From positions 992,001 to 1,056,000 of the forward strand of contig NZ_BMPF01000001.1 of assembly GCF_014647455.2 (NCBI RefSeq): 64,000 nt of DNA. The letters are read 5' to 3'. Origin of the DNA: Halarchaeum grantii (GTDB lineage: Archaea > Halobacteriota > Halobacteria > Halobacteriales > Halobacteriaceae). Below the pieces are notes generated by a model. It searched no databases. It was given only the letters and a program-made list of their open reading frames with translations, and was not told the DNA's origin. Position numbers and translations under genes: made by a program. Positions 34,426 through 42,808 of this stretch are shown in pieces (the stretch's first letter is position 1; the number at the start of each line of letters is the position of its first letter).

Positions 34426-34479
34426 CGCGGCGACGGCGTTGCGGGCGCAGACGTGACGGTCATCCATCACGACCGAAAT

Positions 34480-34660
34480 GGGTTATTTTTGCTTGTATCG
34501 AGGGGCGGGGGTGGGCGTGTCCCTGAGTGAAGCGTCGTGGAGGGGCCGTGACGGTGCGACAGACCATCGAAAGGGAACGAACCAGCGTCGGCACCCCCGT
34601 CGCCGATAGTGGCAATACCATCCCCTAACCGGGAGCAAAGGCGGGTAGTGCGCTCGTAGG
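34480..34660 (+). other. Possible structured non-coding RNA region
   Basis: The gap after the nuclease gene has an isolated AT-rich promoter-like GGGTTATTTTTGC (about 34481-34493), which would start transcription near 34510. From there the DNA has no ORF but CGGGGGTG (34506-34513) pairs perfectly with CACCCCCG (34592-34599), enclosing an 80-nt region. No known RNA family recognised. Speculative. Confidence 0.25.
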
Positions 34661-34663
34661 CGT

Positions 34664-34670
34664 GCTTATC
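34664..34670 (+). promoter_or_regulatory. TATA-like GCTTATC before the 39-aa gene
   Basis: Lies 27-33 nt before ATG 34697, the spacing of a leaderless promoter. Confidence 0.4.
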
Positions 34671-34696
34671 CGGGTGGACGACGTACGGTGGAGCAC

Positions 34697-34816
34697 ATGG
34701 CAGAGACGAAAACTGACGCCGGTCGCGACGGGGACGATCATCTCGACGACGTCGAACCCGGGGCGGGGTGCACCGAGATCTGGGAGCACCTCAGCGAACG
34801 CCGCGCCGAGGAATAG
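34697..34816 (+). CDS. 39-aa conserved-type haloarchaeal microprotein
   Basis: Too short for most gene callers. It starts MAETKTDAGRDGDDHLDDVE and ends with a compact GAGCTEIWEHLSERRAEE helix. The motif VEPGAGCTEIWEHLSE looks like a strongly conserved small haloarchaeal protein I recall in many genomes; not verified. A single Cys precedes a Trp-containing amphipathic helix, suggesting a protein-protein contact. It has its own TATA-like box and ends 32 nt before the ParB-HTH-like gene. Confidence 0.7.
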   Translation: MAETKTDAGRDGDDHLDDVEPGAGCTEIWEHLSERRAEE

Positions 34817-34819
34817 ACC

Positions 34820-34827
34820 TTTATATC
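34820..34827 (+). promoter_or_regulatory. TATA box TTTATATC of the ParB-HTH-like gene
   Basis: A clear archaeal TATA element 22-29 nt before ATG 34849, suggesting a short or absent leader. Confidence 0.5.
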
Positions 34828-34848
34828 GCTGGTGTTCTACCGCGTAGT

Positions 34849-35511
34849 ATGAGTGACGGGCCGACAGAGCTACCGCCGACCGACCGGGAATCCCCGGTCG
34901 GCGCGCCCGTCATCCGGGGCGACGAGCGCGTCGCGGGCGAGCGCGCGAAGGAGGCGGTCGAGTTCGATCCCGAGGACCCCGAGAGCGTCCGCGACGCCGC
35001 GGAAACCGTCAACGCGTTCGCGCACGGCGAACTCGGTGACGACCGCTTCTACATGCTCCGGGGCGCCGCCGCCTGCGCCGCGCTCGTCCGCGCCGAGGGG
35101 TCGTACAAGGCCGCCGCCGAGCGGGCGGGCGACGGCGTCACCGTCTCCTTCATCCGCAAGTGGGCGCGCGTCCACGACCTCCCGCGCCCCGTCCGCCGGC
35201 ACGTCGCCGTCGGCCACATCCCACCGACCGCCGCGAAACACATCGCGCGCGTCGGCGGCGAGGCGCGCTACCAGCTCGCGTTCGCCGTCATCGACAACCA
35301 CCTCACCGTCCGCGAGGTCCGCGCGATCGCGAGCGAGGTGAACGACGGCCGGTCCATCGAGGAGGCGCTCCGGGAGCGCGGTGTCACGCCCGGCGAACTC
35401 ACCGTCACCCTCCCGCTCGACACCTACCGCGACCTCCGCCGCCGCGCCGCCCTCGAGGACGCCGGACCCGGGCGTATCGTCACCGACGCCCTCGACGCCT
35501 ACCTCGAGTGA
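34849..35511 (+). CDS. ParB-HTH-like DNA-binding protein
   Basis: 220 residues from ATG 34849. After an acidic N-terminus, residues about 66-160 have the ParB/KorB HTH layout: GSYKAAAERAGDGVTVSFIR (first HTH), then WARVHDLPRPVRRHVAVGHI, PPTAAKHIARVG and DNHLTVREVRAIASEV. The ParB N-terminal CTPase/nuclease motif (GERR) is absent. The C-terminal 50 residues (TVTLPLDTYRDLRRRAAL and after) resemble a ribbon-helix-helix or dimerisation segment. Likely a chromosomal DNA-binding protein or regulator. No ParA partner lies beside it; the nearest ParA-like gene is 30 kb away. Confidence 0.75.
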   Translation: MSDGPTELPPTDRESPVGAPVIRGDERVAGERAKEAVEFDPEDPESVRDAAETVNAFAHGELGDDRFYMLRGAAACAALVRAEGSYKAAAERAGDGVTVSFIRKWARVHDLPRPVRRHVAVGHIPPTAAKHIARVGGEARYQLAFAVIDNHLTVREVRAIASEVNDGRSIEEALRERGVTPGELTVTLPLDTYRDLRRRAALEDAGPGRIVTDALDAYLE

Positions 35512-35520
35512 GGCGAGTAG

Positions 35521-35531
35521 TAAACGTTTAA
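35521..35531 (+). promoter_or_regulatory. TATA-like box of tRNA-Lys
   Basis: TAAACGTTTAA ends 27 nt before the first tRNA base, the expected position for an archaeal tRNA promoter. Confidence 0.5.
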
Positions 35532-35557
35532 CCGCGCGCCCACCAGATATCGCACGA

Positions 35558-35609
<52 letters not shown>

Positions 35610-35631
<22 letters not shown>

Positions 35632-35747
35632 TCCAACGAATCGCGTAGCGACGAGTGAACCGGCACGACGCGATTTTGAGCCAGTCAGTCGGAGCGTCGA
35701 GCGGCAGGAGACGACCGTCTGACGCTGTTCAAATCGCGCTCGGCCCG
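35610..35747. repeat. 22-bp tRNA-Lys 3' end direct repeat (att-like scar)
   Basis: The 22 bases covering the T-arm and 3' end of tRNA-Lys (35610-35631: TGTTCAAATCGC then GCTCGGCCCG) recur exactly at 35726-35747. The 94 bp between hold no ORF. Integrases of archaeal viruses and integrative elements use tRNA 3' ends and leave exactly such direct repeats, so this may be the scar of an excised or decayed element; a partial tRNA duplication is the alternative. Confidence 0.6.
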
Positions 35748-35862
35748 CTTCTGCTATGAGCAACGTCGAGCAGCGCAGCGACCGGGTTGAGCACACGACG
35801 GCGCGTCCCCGCGTCGTCGCGCTTCCGGTAGCGTTAGGGGGACGCCGGCCCACGAACCGACC

Positions 35863-36069
35863 ATGAACAGCGTTCTCTCCGGGTACGACACGCTCGACGT
35901 CCTCGGCACCGCCCTCGGCGTCTACGTCGCAATCGCCGCGCTCGGGACGCTCGTCGGGATGCCGTGGCAGTACGCGGACGGGGCGGGCGTGATGGTCGTA
36001 CAGGCCGGCGGCTCCGTCCTCGCGTTCGTCCTCGCCGTCGCCTTCCTCGCTCTCCTCCATCGCACGTAA
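35863..36069 (+). CDS. Small two-TM membrane protein
   Basis: 68 residues with hydrophobic segments about 12-33 and 43-65, separated by GMPWQYADGAG. Its TAA overlaps the ATG of the glutaredoxin-like gene (TAATG at 36067-36071), so the pair is coupled. Family not recognised. Confidence 0.7.
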   Translation: MNSVLSGYDTLDVLGTALGVYVAIAALGTLVGMPWQYADGAGVMVVQAGGSVLAFVLAVAFLALLHRT

Positions 36070-36317
36070 TGGCCGTCGACGTGACCGTCTACACGCGCGA
36101 CGACTGCCACCTCTGCGAGGACGTCCTCACGACCGTCGGGCGCGTCGGGGACGACCACGACCTCGACGTCGCCGTCGTGGACGTCGACGACGACCCCGAG
36201 TTGCGCGAAGCGTACGGCGAGCGCGTCCCCTACGTCTTCGTGGACGGGACACCGAAGTTCAAGTATCGCGTGAGCGAGGACGCGCTCCGCGACGCTATCG
36301 AGCGCGCGGAGCCGTAA
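36069..36317 (+). CDS. Glutaredoxin-like protein
   Basis: 82 residues. Thioredoxin fold with the redox motif CHLC in YTRDDCHLCEDVL (about 8-20), cis-Pro segment RVPYVFVDG (about 52-60), and a C-terminal helix. The CxxC implies dithiol redox chemistry or disulfide reduction. The gene is coupled to the upstream small membrane protein, hinting at a membrane-associated redox partner. Close to the respiratory cluster, on the opposite strand. Confidence 0.88.
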   Translation: MAVDVTVYTRDDCHLCEDVLTTVGRVGDDHDLDVAVVDVDDDPELREAYGERVPYVFVDGTPKFKYRVSEDALRDAIERAEP

Positions 36318-36362
36318 ACACGTCTTCTACGGGCACGAAAGCGCGAAAAACGAGGAGAGCGA

Positions 36363-36560
36363 TCAGTCGCTCGCGTCCTCGGCGACGTCGACGAAGACGG
36401 TGAGCACGCCGAGGACCACCCCGACCAGACCGCAGGCGAGCTTCACGAGGCCCGTGAGGGCGCCCGGGACGAGCGCCGACGTCAACAGCACGAGCGCGGC
36501 GAGTTTCGTCAGGCGGTCGAGCGCGCGGTACTGGCGCGGCGGGAGGGTGGCGAGGGACAC
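36363..36560 (-). CDS. Small membrane protein downstream of cytochrome b
   Basis: 65 residues if GTG 36560 (VSLATLPPRQYRAL) is the start; an upstream in-frame ATG at 36623 would add an Arg-rich stretch overlapping cytochrome b and is unlikely. Two hydrophobic segments (about 15-34 and 38-58). It lies 7 nt after the cytochrome b stop on the same strand, so it is the last gene of the respiratory operon. Function unknown; possibly an accessory subunit. Confidence 0.65.
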   Translation of the reverse strand: MSLATLPPRQYRALDRLTKLAALVLLTSALVPGALTGLVKLACGLVGVVLGVLTVFVDVAEDASD

Positions 36561-36567
36561 GCGCCGG

Positions 36568-37965
36568 TCAGTCGTCCGAGGGCGCGGCCGCGGTGTCCGA
36601 GTCGTCCTCGGTCGGCGTCGCACCCGAGTCCGAGCGGCGCTCGACGCCGCGCTTGAGGACGTAGTAGGTGATGAGTCCCCAGACGATCGGGACGATGATC
36701 GTCAAGTAGAGCAGGTACGTCGACGCCGTCGACGTCTCCACGTTGATGAGCGACCCGACGGTCGCGTTCATCGCGGCGACGGAGAGCATGATGATGAAGA
36801 CGATCGCGCCCACGCCCACCGACGTCTGGAACGGCCGCTTGATCGGGTCGGCGGTGAAGTGGACGGCGTCGCGCTCGTAGTCGATGAACGGCCAGAGGAC
36901 GAGCACCGTCGCGATGATGCCCGGCGCGACGACGCCGGCCACGAACTCACCTTTCGGGATGAAGCCCGGGATGACCTTCAGGATGCCGAACACCCACATG
37001 AAGTACCAGTCCGGTGCGACCCCGCTCGGCGTGCTGAACGGGTCGTTCGGACCCCAGACGGGGAGGCGCTGAACGGGGAAGAACCCGGCGAGCAGCGCGA
37101 GCACGCCGAAGACGGAGAGGAAGACGATGATCGTCACCGCGACCTGATTCGGGACGAGCGGGACGCCCGTGACGACCGACTCGTCGTCGTCGGAGACGCC
37201 CGCGTCGTCGTCGCGCGAGCCCTGCTGCTCCGTGTGCTTCTGGCGGATGAGCAGGAGCATGTGGACGGCGATGAGGCCACCGATGATGAGCGGGAGCAGG
37301 AAGACGTGGTAGAAGAACATCCGGGGGAGGATGACGGCGGCGTTGTCCGGCCACAGGCCACCGAAGATGATCTTCGTCAGCGTCTCACCGATGACGGGGA
37401 TGGATCCCGCGACGGTGAACCCGATGCCGGTCGCCGTCGAGCCGTACTCGTCGAACGGGAGGGCGTACCCCATGAACCCCTCGCCGATGCCGAGGAAGAG
37501 CAGGGTCGAGCCGACCACCCAGTTCAGTTCGCGCGGGTTGCGGTAGGCGCCGCTGAAGAAGACGCGGAGCATGTGGAGGCCCATCGCGGCGACGAAGAGG
37601 TACGCGCCCCAGTGATGGACCATCCGGATGAACATGCCCATCGGGACGTCGTACGTGATGCGGAGGACGGAGGCGAACGCCAGCGGTACCTCGGTACCGG
37701 CGTACTCCGCGAGGATGCCCTCGTAGGTCGTCGCGGCGGCGCCCGGCCGGTAGAGCATCCCGAGGAACGTCCCCGTCAGGACGAGGATGATGAAGGTGAA
37801 CAGCGTGACTTCGCCGAGCAGGAACGACGCGTAGCGGTCCTCCGGGAACGCCTTCCCGAGGAACTCGTCGTTCAGGTCGAGGCGGTCGTCGAGCCAGCCG
37901 TAGACCCGGCTCTCCTCGTACTTCGCTGTCTCCTCGGACTCGTCGGATTCGGTTATCGTACTCAT
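36568..37965 (-). CDS. petB: Cytochrome b (fused b6 and subunit IV type)
   Basis: 465 residues. The N-terminal half has the bis-histidine heme helices: MVHHWGAYLFVAAMGLHMLR (about 115-134) and FFYHVFLLPLIIGGLIAVHM (about 220-239). The C-terminal half has the Qo-site motif PDWYF (PEWY in most complexes) near 318. A charged loop (about 246-270, EQQGSRDDDAGVSDDDES) joins the halves. With the Rieske protein it forms a bc-like quinol oxidising complex; no cytochrome c1 gene is present, in line with halocyanin as acceptor. Confidence 0.93.
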   Translation of the reverse strand: MSTITESDESEETAKYEESRVYGWLDDRLDLNDEFLGKAFPEDRYASFLLGEVTLFTFIILVLTGTFLGMLYRPGAAATTYEGILAEYAGTEVPLAFASVLRITYDVPMGMFIRMVHHWGAYLFVAAMGLHMLRVFFSGAYRNPRELNWVVGSTLLFLGIGEGFMGYALPFDEYGSTATGIGFTVAGSIPVIGETLTKIIFGGLWPDNAAVILPRMFFYHVFLLPLIIGGLIAVHMLLLIRQKHTEQQGSRDDDAGVSDDDESVVTGVPLVPNQVAVTIIVFLSVFGVLALLAGFFPVQRLPVWGPNDPFSTPSGVAPDWYFMWVFGILKVIPGFIPKGEFVAGVVAPGIIATVLVLWPFIDYERDAVHFTADPIKRPFQTSVGVGAIVFIIMLSVAAMNATVGSLINVETSTASTYLLYLTIIVPIVWGLITYYVLKRGVERRSDSGATPTEDDSDTAAAPSDD

Positions 37966-37969
37966 CGGT

Positions 37970-38626
37970 CTACTCCACCCCGATCGGAGCCTCGAAGGGG
38001 CCCGTCGCGATGATCAGTTGGTCGCCGTCCTCGGTGACGCCGACGGGGAGTTGCGGGAGCGGTCGCGGCGCCGGGCCGCCGACGACTTTCGCGCCCTGCA
38101 GCGGGTTGAAGACGCTCTGGTGGCACGGGCAGAGGAAGTTCTGGTCGTTCGGCCCCGTCCGCGAGGAGACCGTACAACCCGCGTGCGTGCAGGTCGCGGA
38201 GTACGCGGCGTATCCCTCTGCGGTCCCTTCGAGCATCGTCGGCTCCTCGTAGGCGTCCTGCGAGAAGCGCACGAGCAGCGTCGTCGCCATCGGGACCTGG
38301 AGCGCGCCGCCGCCCTCCTTCTCCGGGAAGACGGTCATGCTCTCGCCGCTCCCCTCGGAGAGGGCATCGACGGCGACGGGGTTGCCCTCGCCGTCGACGA
38401 CGCGGGTCCCCTGCGTATAGAGGGTCTTGTAGCTGTAGTCGGGGCCACCGGAGAGCGCCGAATCCTCCAGCCCGTAGAGGCCGGAGACGGCGAACGTTCC
38501 GACGGCGGCCGCACCGCCGAGCGCCGCGAAGAACTTCGCGGCGTTCCGCCGGGTCGCCTGGAGGCGGTCCTCCTCGTGGGCGGGCTGTGCCTCGGTCTCG
38601 GCGTCGGTGTCGTCGTTCGTGGACAT
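37970..38626 (-). CDS. petC: Rieske iron-sulfur protein
   Basis: 218 residues. An N-terminal RRNAAKFFAALGG Tat-type anchor (about 26-38) plus TM segment. Cluster-binding boxes CTHAGC (146-151) and CPCHQ (166-170): C146, H148, C166, H169 bind the 2Fe-2S cluster and C151-C168 form the stabilising disulfide. Two nt after the upstream DUF protein gene and 4 nt before petB: one operon. It moves electrons from menaquinol to halocyanin. Confidence 0.93.
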   Translation of the reverse strand: MSTNDDTDAETEAQPAHEEDRLQATRRNAAKFFAALGGAAAVGTFAVSGLYGLEDSALSGGPDYSYKTLYTQGTRVVDGEGNPVAVDALSEGSGESMTVFPEKEGGGALQVPMATTLLVRFSQDAYEEPTMLEGTAEGYAAYSATCTHAGCTVSSRTGPNDQNFLCPCHQSVFNPLQGAKVVGGPAPRPLPQLPVGVTEDGDQLIIATGPFEAPIGVE

Positions 38627-38628
38627 GG

Positions 38629-39210
38629 TCAGTGGTCGCGGTCCTCCGCGACTTCGATTGTCGGCATGAAGTGCGTGTAGTACATCAGGACGGTCTCGGA
38701 GAGCGAGAACGCCAGGAGGCCGCCGTAGAATCCAAGGAACTGGCTCCGGGAGAGACCGAAGGCCTCGCCGGCGAAGAGAGCGGCGAAGACGACGCTCAGG
38801 AACGTGAACAGCCCGACGAGCCAGACGCCTCGGAGACCCGCGTCGGCGGGGTAGTACGCGACGACGCGACGGTGGGCGGTCTCGAGGAAGCTCGGGACGT
38901 GCGGGAGCGACTCGCCCTCGTCGGGGACGATCGGCTCGCCGCGCCGGCCGACGTTGTGCGCGTATCGGAGCTGCGCGTAGAGCAGGCCGACGAGGCCGAA
39001 GAGCGCGAGCCACGAGACGATGCCCGCGGCGTAGACCGAGATCTCGGTCGGCATCGTGATGAACTGCCCGGTCGGCGCGAGCGAAACGCTCTCGCCGGTC
39101 TGTATCGCGATCTCATGGAAGCTATTCCCTCCGCTCGCTAACGCGATGCCCCACATCGGCAGCAGTACGATGCCGATGAGCACCAGTATGATGGCCGTTT
39201 CACGTCTCAT
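38629..39210 (-). CDS. Multi-spanning membrane protein of the bc-like operon
   Basis: 193 residues with four hydrophobic segments (about 5-26, 57-80, 126-146, 153-175). It is the first gene of the operon. No cytochrome-type CxxCH, but His residues at the ends of helices (for example SFHEIAIQTG and YYTHFMPTIEV) could face the quinone or a metal. It is conserved next to haloarchaeal petB/petC in my memory. Function unknown. Confidence 0.75.
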   Translation of the reverse strand: MRRETAIILVLIGIVLLPMWGIALASGGNSFHEIAIQTGESVSLAPTGQFITMPTEISVYAAGIVSWLALFGLVGLLYAQLRYAHNVGRRGEPIVPDEGESLPHVPSFLETAHRRVVAYYPADAGLRGVWLVGLFTFLSVVFAALFAGEAFGLSRSQFLGFYGGLLAFSLSETVLMYYTHFMPTIEVAEDRDH

Positions 39211-39318
39211 TGTTAGTCCTTGAAGTCCCGGCGCGCCAGCGGCGCTCGGTACTCGTCGCTGTTCGGACGTTACCCCGTTACGTACATCGTTGTTTCGATT
39301 ATCTCGGCGTCGATGGGG

Positions 39319-39377
39319 TACTTATCGGAGCGAGCTATCGAAACACACTCAATCCGGGGTTGAGTAGACCCACTCAA
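39319..39377 (+). promoter_or_regulatory. Halocyanin promoter with alternating ACTCAA/TTGAGT arms
   Basis: A TATA-like TACTTATC (39319-39326) would start transcription near 39350. In the leader are ACTCAA (39347-39352), TTGAGT (39360-39365) and ACTCAA (39372-39377): the middle arm can pair with either neighbour, giving two mutually exclusive hairpins with 7- and 6-nt loops. Could be operator half-sites or an RNA switch. Confidence 0.4.
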
Positions 39378-39391
39378 GGACGGCGTTGTCA

Positions 39392-40081
39392 ATGAAACGG
39401 AGGCAATTCATCACCAAGGCAGGCGGCGCGGGGCTCGTGGCGAGCGGCGTCGTGGGCTCGGCGAGCGCACAGGAGGGCGAGAGCGACCCCCGGACGGGCT
39501 CCGGCACGCAGGACGACCCGTACGTCGTCGAGATGCACACGGACGGCTCGGAGTACCTCTTCGACCCGGTCGGCCTCTACGTCGAGGAGGGCGACTGGGT
39601 CCGGTGGGTGAACGCGAGCGGGAGTCACTCCACGACCGCCTACTCGCCGTCGAACCCGAACGCGGAGGTCAGCCTCATCCCGGAGGGCGCCGAGCCGTGG
39701 AACAGCGGCACCTTCCAAGAGCAGGGCGCGACCTTCGACTACCAGTTCCAGGCCGCGGGCACCTACGACTACTACTGCATCCCGCACAAGACGCTCGGGA
39801 TGGTCGGGCGCGTCGTCTGCGGCGAGCCCGGCGGTCCCGCGGAGAACAACGAGATCCCCGACGACGTCGGGAGCGGGATCCTCCCGGACTCCGAGACCAT
39901 CGTCGAGGAGAAGGCGCTCGCCTACCCATACTTCCCGGAGACGAGCGGCGGCCCGCTCCCGAGCCTCGCGCTCGGCGCCGCGACGCTCTTCGGCCTCGGG
40001 AACGTCTACCTCCTGAGTCAGACCGACCGCTTCTCCGGTCGCTACGACCAGGACGCCACGGACGACACCGAAATCGAATAG
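39392..40081 (+). CDS. hcp: Halocyanin (blue copper protein)
   Basis: 229 residues from ATG 39392. Tat signal MKRRQFITKAGGAG; plastocyanin domain with copper ligands His (about 70, SGSHSTTAY), Cys/His/Met in YYCIPHKTLGMVG (about 128-140). A C-terminal TM segment (about 191-211, SLALGAATLFGLGNVYLL) anchors it outside. It should take electrons from the Rieske protein and pass them to the terminal oxidase. Divergent from the petB/petC operon. Confidence 0.93.
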   Translation: MKRRQFITKAGGAGLVASGVVGSASAQEGESDPRTGSGTQDDPYVVEMHTDGSEYLFDPVGLYVEEGDWVRWVNASGSHSTTAYSPSNPNAEVSLIPEGAEPWNSGTFQEQGATFDYQFQAAGTYDYYCIPHKTLGMVGRVVCGEPGGPAENNEIPDDVGSGILPDSETIVEEKALAYPYFPETSGGPLPSLALGAATLFGLGNVYLLSQTDRFSGRYDQDATDDTEIE

Positions 40082-40141
40082 CGGTCGCGTCCGGCGTTCG
40101 GTCTCGCGCCCGCGCCGAGCGCGAGACGCGACGCTCGCGGA

Positions 40142-41740
40142 TCAGCGCCGTCGCGGCGACTCCAACTTGATGTCCGTCTCCGCGAGCAACTCCTCGACTT
40201 CCGCGCGCTTCTCCTGGTGCTCCGCGAGGAACTCCCGCATGAGTTCGGCGGCCTGCTCCTTGCAGTCCCCGCAGAGGCGTTCGCCCTCGCGGCATTCCTC
40301 GTAGACGCGTTCGGCGAACGCGTCGTCGTCGGCGGCGAGGAGATATGCGTAGAGTTCGTAGACCGGGCAGTCGTCGGGCTCGCCCCCGAGTTCGCGCTGC
40401 TCCTCGGCGCTCTGCCGGCCGCCGGTCGTCGCGGCCTTCACCTTCTCGTAGCCCGTCTCGGGGTCGTCGAGGAGGCTGATGTGGCTCGCGGGGACGCTCG
40501 AACTCATCTTCCCGCCGGTGAGCCCCGTCATGAAGCGGTGGTAGATGCCGGACGGCGGGACGAAGCCGTAGCCGCCGTGGTCGACTTCGACCTCGCGCGC
40601 GAGCGCCTCGGCGGCCGCGCGGTCCATGTCGAAGCTATCGACGTGGCCCTCGAAGACGCGCTTCTCGCCGGCGACAGCGTCGATGAGCGCCTCGAACGCT
40701 TCCTCGGTCGCGTTCCGGTCGAGGAAGCGCACGCGCGGGCGGAGCGGCTCCATCCCGGCGTTGTTCAGCTTCGGGAGCACCGTGGCCTCGGCGCCCTCGC
40801 CGTCCGCGGCGTCGTCGAGCGGCGCGGGGTCCTCCCACTCGACGGCGTCCAGCCCGCCCTCGAGCAGTTGGGCGGCGTGCAGACAGCGGATGGTCGCGCC
40901 CTCGGGCGCGCGCTCGCTGAGGCGCTCGTAGGCGTCCCGTAGCACCGCGCGCTCCGCGTCGCTCGCGACCTCGAAGGAGGCGTACGCCTCGGTGACGCCG
41001 AAGTATCGCGTTCTGGCGGCGAGGTCGCGCGCGAAGCGGACGTGCGGGTCCTGATCGGGGCCGACCGGGACGACGGTCGGCTTCGGCTCGTCCAACTGGG
41101 GTCCGAGGATGTCCGCCATCTGCGTGACGACCGACTGCATGTGCGAGACGTCCGTCTCGCCGTCGAAGCCGTAGATGGACTGGAACTCCGAGAAGTTCGC
41201 CTCGATGCCGAGTTCGAAGGCGAGGTCCTGCACCTCGCGGTCCTCGGACTGGCGGTAGAGCGTCCCCTCCTCGGGGTCGAAGCCGAGCGCGAGCAGGCTG
41301 AGGAGGTAGTCCCTGGCGTGCTCGTCGATCTCCGCCCAGCTGAGCCCGCGCGCGGAGTGGGCTTCGAGGTCCGCGATGAGCGCGGTGGCGTCCCCGCCCT
41401 GCTCTTGGTGCCAGATGATCTCGTCGAAGACCATCTTGTGGCCGATGTGGGGGTCGCCGGTCGGCATGAACCCCGAGAGCGCGGCGAACGGTTCGTCGTC
41501 GCGCATCGCCTCGAGGACGCGCCGGTAGTCGCGGTGGCCGAAGATGATGGCCCGGCGCATCAGGTAGTGCGGGTTCGGGACGTCCGCGAGGACGTCCTCG
41601 AAGGACTCGATGCCGAACTCCTCGAAGAGCTTGCGGTAGTCCGAGACGGTCGAGGACCCCCACGGATCGAGGGCGAGCGAGTCGGCGCCTTCGGTGTCCG
41701 TTCCCCCGTCCGTCGCGGGCGTGTCCGTGTCGTCTGTCAT
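40142..41740 (-). CDS. trpS: Tryptophanyl-tRNA synthetase
   Basis: 532 residues. HIGH at 98-101 (GDPHIGHKM) and the KMSKS-like GGKMSSSVPASHISL (about 410). An N-terminal acidic extension (1-25). It charges tRNA-Trp. It starts 3 nt after the endA stop on the same strand, a known haloarchaeal pairing of tRNA-Trp intron processing and tRNA-Trp charging (the haloarchaeal tRNA-Trp gene has an intron, established knowledge). Confidence 0.97.
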   Translation of the reverse strand: MTDDTDTPATDGGTDTEGADSLALDPWGSSTVSDYRKLFEEFGIESFEDVLADVPNPHYLMRRAIIFGHRDYRRVLEAMRDDEPFAALSGFMPTGDPHIGHKMVFDEIIWHQEQGGDATALIADLEAHSARGLSWAEIDEHARDYLLSLLALGFDPEEGTLYRQSEDREVQDLAFELGIEANFSEFQSIYGFDGETDVSHMQSVVTQMADILGPQLDEPKPTVVPVGPDQDPHVRFARDLAARTRYFGVTEAYASFEVASDAERAVLRDAYERLSERAPEGATIRCLHAAQLLEGGLDAVEWEDPAPLDDAADGEGAEATVLPKLNNAGMEPLRPRVRFLDRNATEEAFEALIDAVAGEKRVFEGHVDSFDMDRAAAEALAREVEVDHGGYGFVPPSGIYHRFMTGLTGGKMSSSVPASHISLLDDPETGYEKVKAATTGGRQSAEEQRELGGEPDDCPVYELYAYLLAADDDAFAERVYEECREGERLCGDCKEQAAELMREFLAEHQEKRAEVEELLAETDIKLESPRRR

Positions 41741-41743
41741 GTA

Positions 41744-42775
41744 TCAGGGCGTGAGTCGGCTCACGGCGAGCCAGGTGATGTCGTCTCTGTGTGCCAACGC
41801 AAAAACCATTCGCTTACGCACGCCGTGCGCGAGCCGAACGTCGAGCGCGAGGTCGCGCGGGTCGAAGACGTGGCCGGGTTCGAGACAGCGCACCAGCCAC
41901 TCGGAGTGGCCGAGGTCCGCGACGTCCTCGACGTCCGCGTAGGTCCGGAAGTCCGCGCCGAACTTGAAGCCGGTCTTCGGGACGAGGCCGCGGTCGCGGA
42001 GTTCGCGATACGTGCGGAGGCGCCGGTCGAAGCGCCCGCGCTCGACCTCGCGGCCGCGCTCGACGAGCGCGTTCACGCCCGCGTCGTGCTCCGGGAGGAC
42101 GAGGTCGCCCTCGGCGGCGAGGTAGGCGGCTTCGACGAGCGAGAGCTGGACGGCCGCGACCTCGGAGGCGCGCCCGGTGAGCTGCTGGCCGTAGAACGCG
42201 GAGCGGTGGAGCGCCTCGGGGGGGTCCCAGACGACGACGCGGTCGTCGAGGAGCGCGCCCTCGGCCGGCTCCGCGAAGCCGTACTCGGTGCTCCCTTCGG
42301 GGTCGACGAGCTCGGTTTCGAGGTAGGTGAGTTCGGACTCCTCGTCGACGACGGCGAGGACGGTGTCGCCGAGTTCGTCGGCGGGGACGTCGGTGCGCTC
42401 GCCGACGACGCGCACGCGGTAGGCGACTTCGTCGTCGCCCGGGCCCTTCCCGCGCGGGTAGACGACGAAGTCGGCGCCACCCGACTCGTCCACCCAGTCC
42501 TCGCGTGCGGGCGAGAGGTAGAAGCCCCGGTCGCGGAGGTCCATGTAGACGAGAAAGCGCGTGCTGAAGCCGCGGTCGCCGGCGGCGAGGAACTCCCGGA
42601 AGCCCATGCCGTCGACGGCGTCGAGGTCGCCACGGAAGAGGAGGTGGGCGGCCTCGACGCGCGAGAGGGCGATTTCGTTGCCCTCGCGCGGCACCCCGTA
42701 CCCCCGCGAGTCGTGGAACCGCTGGCGGGCGTCGCCGCCGACGACGACGCGGTCCCCGCGTAGCTGGCCGTTCAT
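41744..42775 (-). CDS. endA: tRNA-splicing endonuclease
   Basis: 343 residues, two tandem endonuclease-like repeats, as in the haloarchaeal alpha2-type (fused) enzyme. The C-terminal catalytic half shows KTGFKFGADFRTY (Tyr of the triad region), HSEWLV (catalytic His) and RLAHGVRKRMVFAL (catalytic Lys). It cleaves bulge-helix-bulge introns of tRNAs and rRNA. Directly upstream of trpS on the same strand. Confidence 0.95.
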   Translation of the reverse strand: MNGQLRGDRVVVGGDARQRFHDSRGYGVPREGNEIALSRVEAAHLLFRGDLDAVDGMGFREFLAAGDRGFSTRFLVYMDLRDRGFYLSPAREDWVDESGGADFVVYPRGKGPGDDEVAYRVRVVGERTDVPADELGDTVLAVVDEESELTYLETELVDPEGSTEYGFAEPAEGALLDDRVVVWDPPEALHRSAFYGQQLTGRASEVAAVQLSLVEAAYLAAEGDLVLPEHDAGVNALVERGREVERGRFDRRLRTYRELRDRGLVPKTGFKFGADFRTYADVEDVADLGHSEWLVRCLEPGHVFDPRDLALDVRLAHGVRKRMVFALAHRDDITWLAVSRLTP

Positions 42776-42808
42776 ACGCAGAGTGTGCGGCGGGCGCGAC
42801 CAAAGGGG

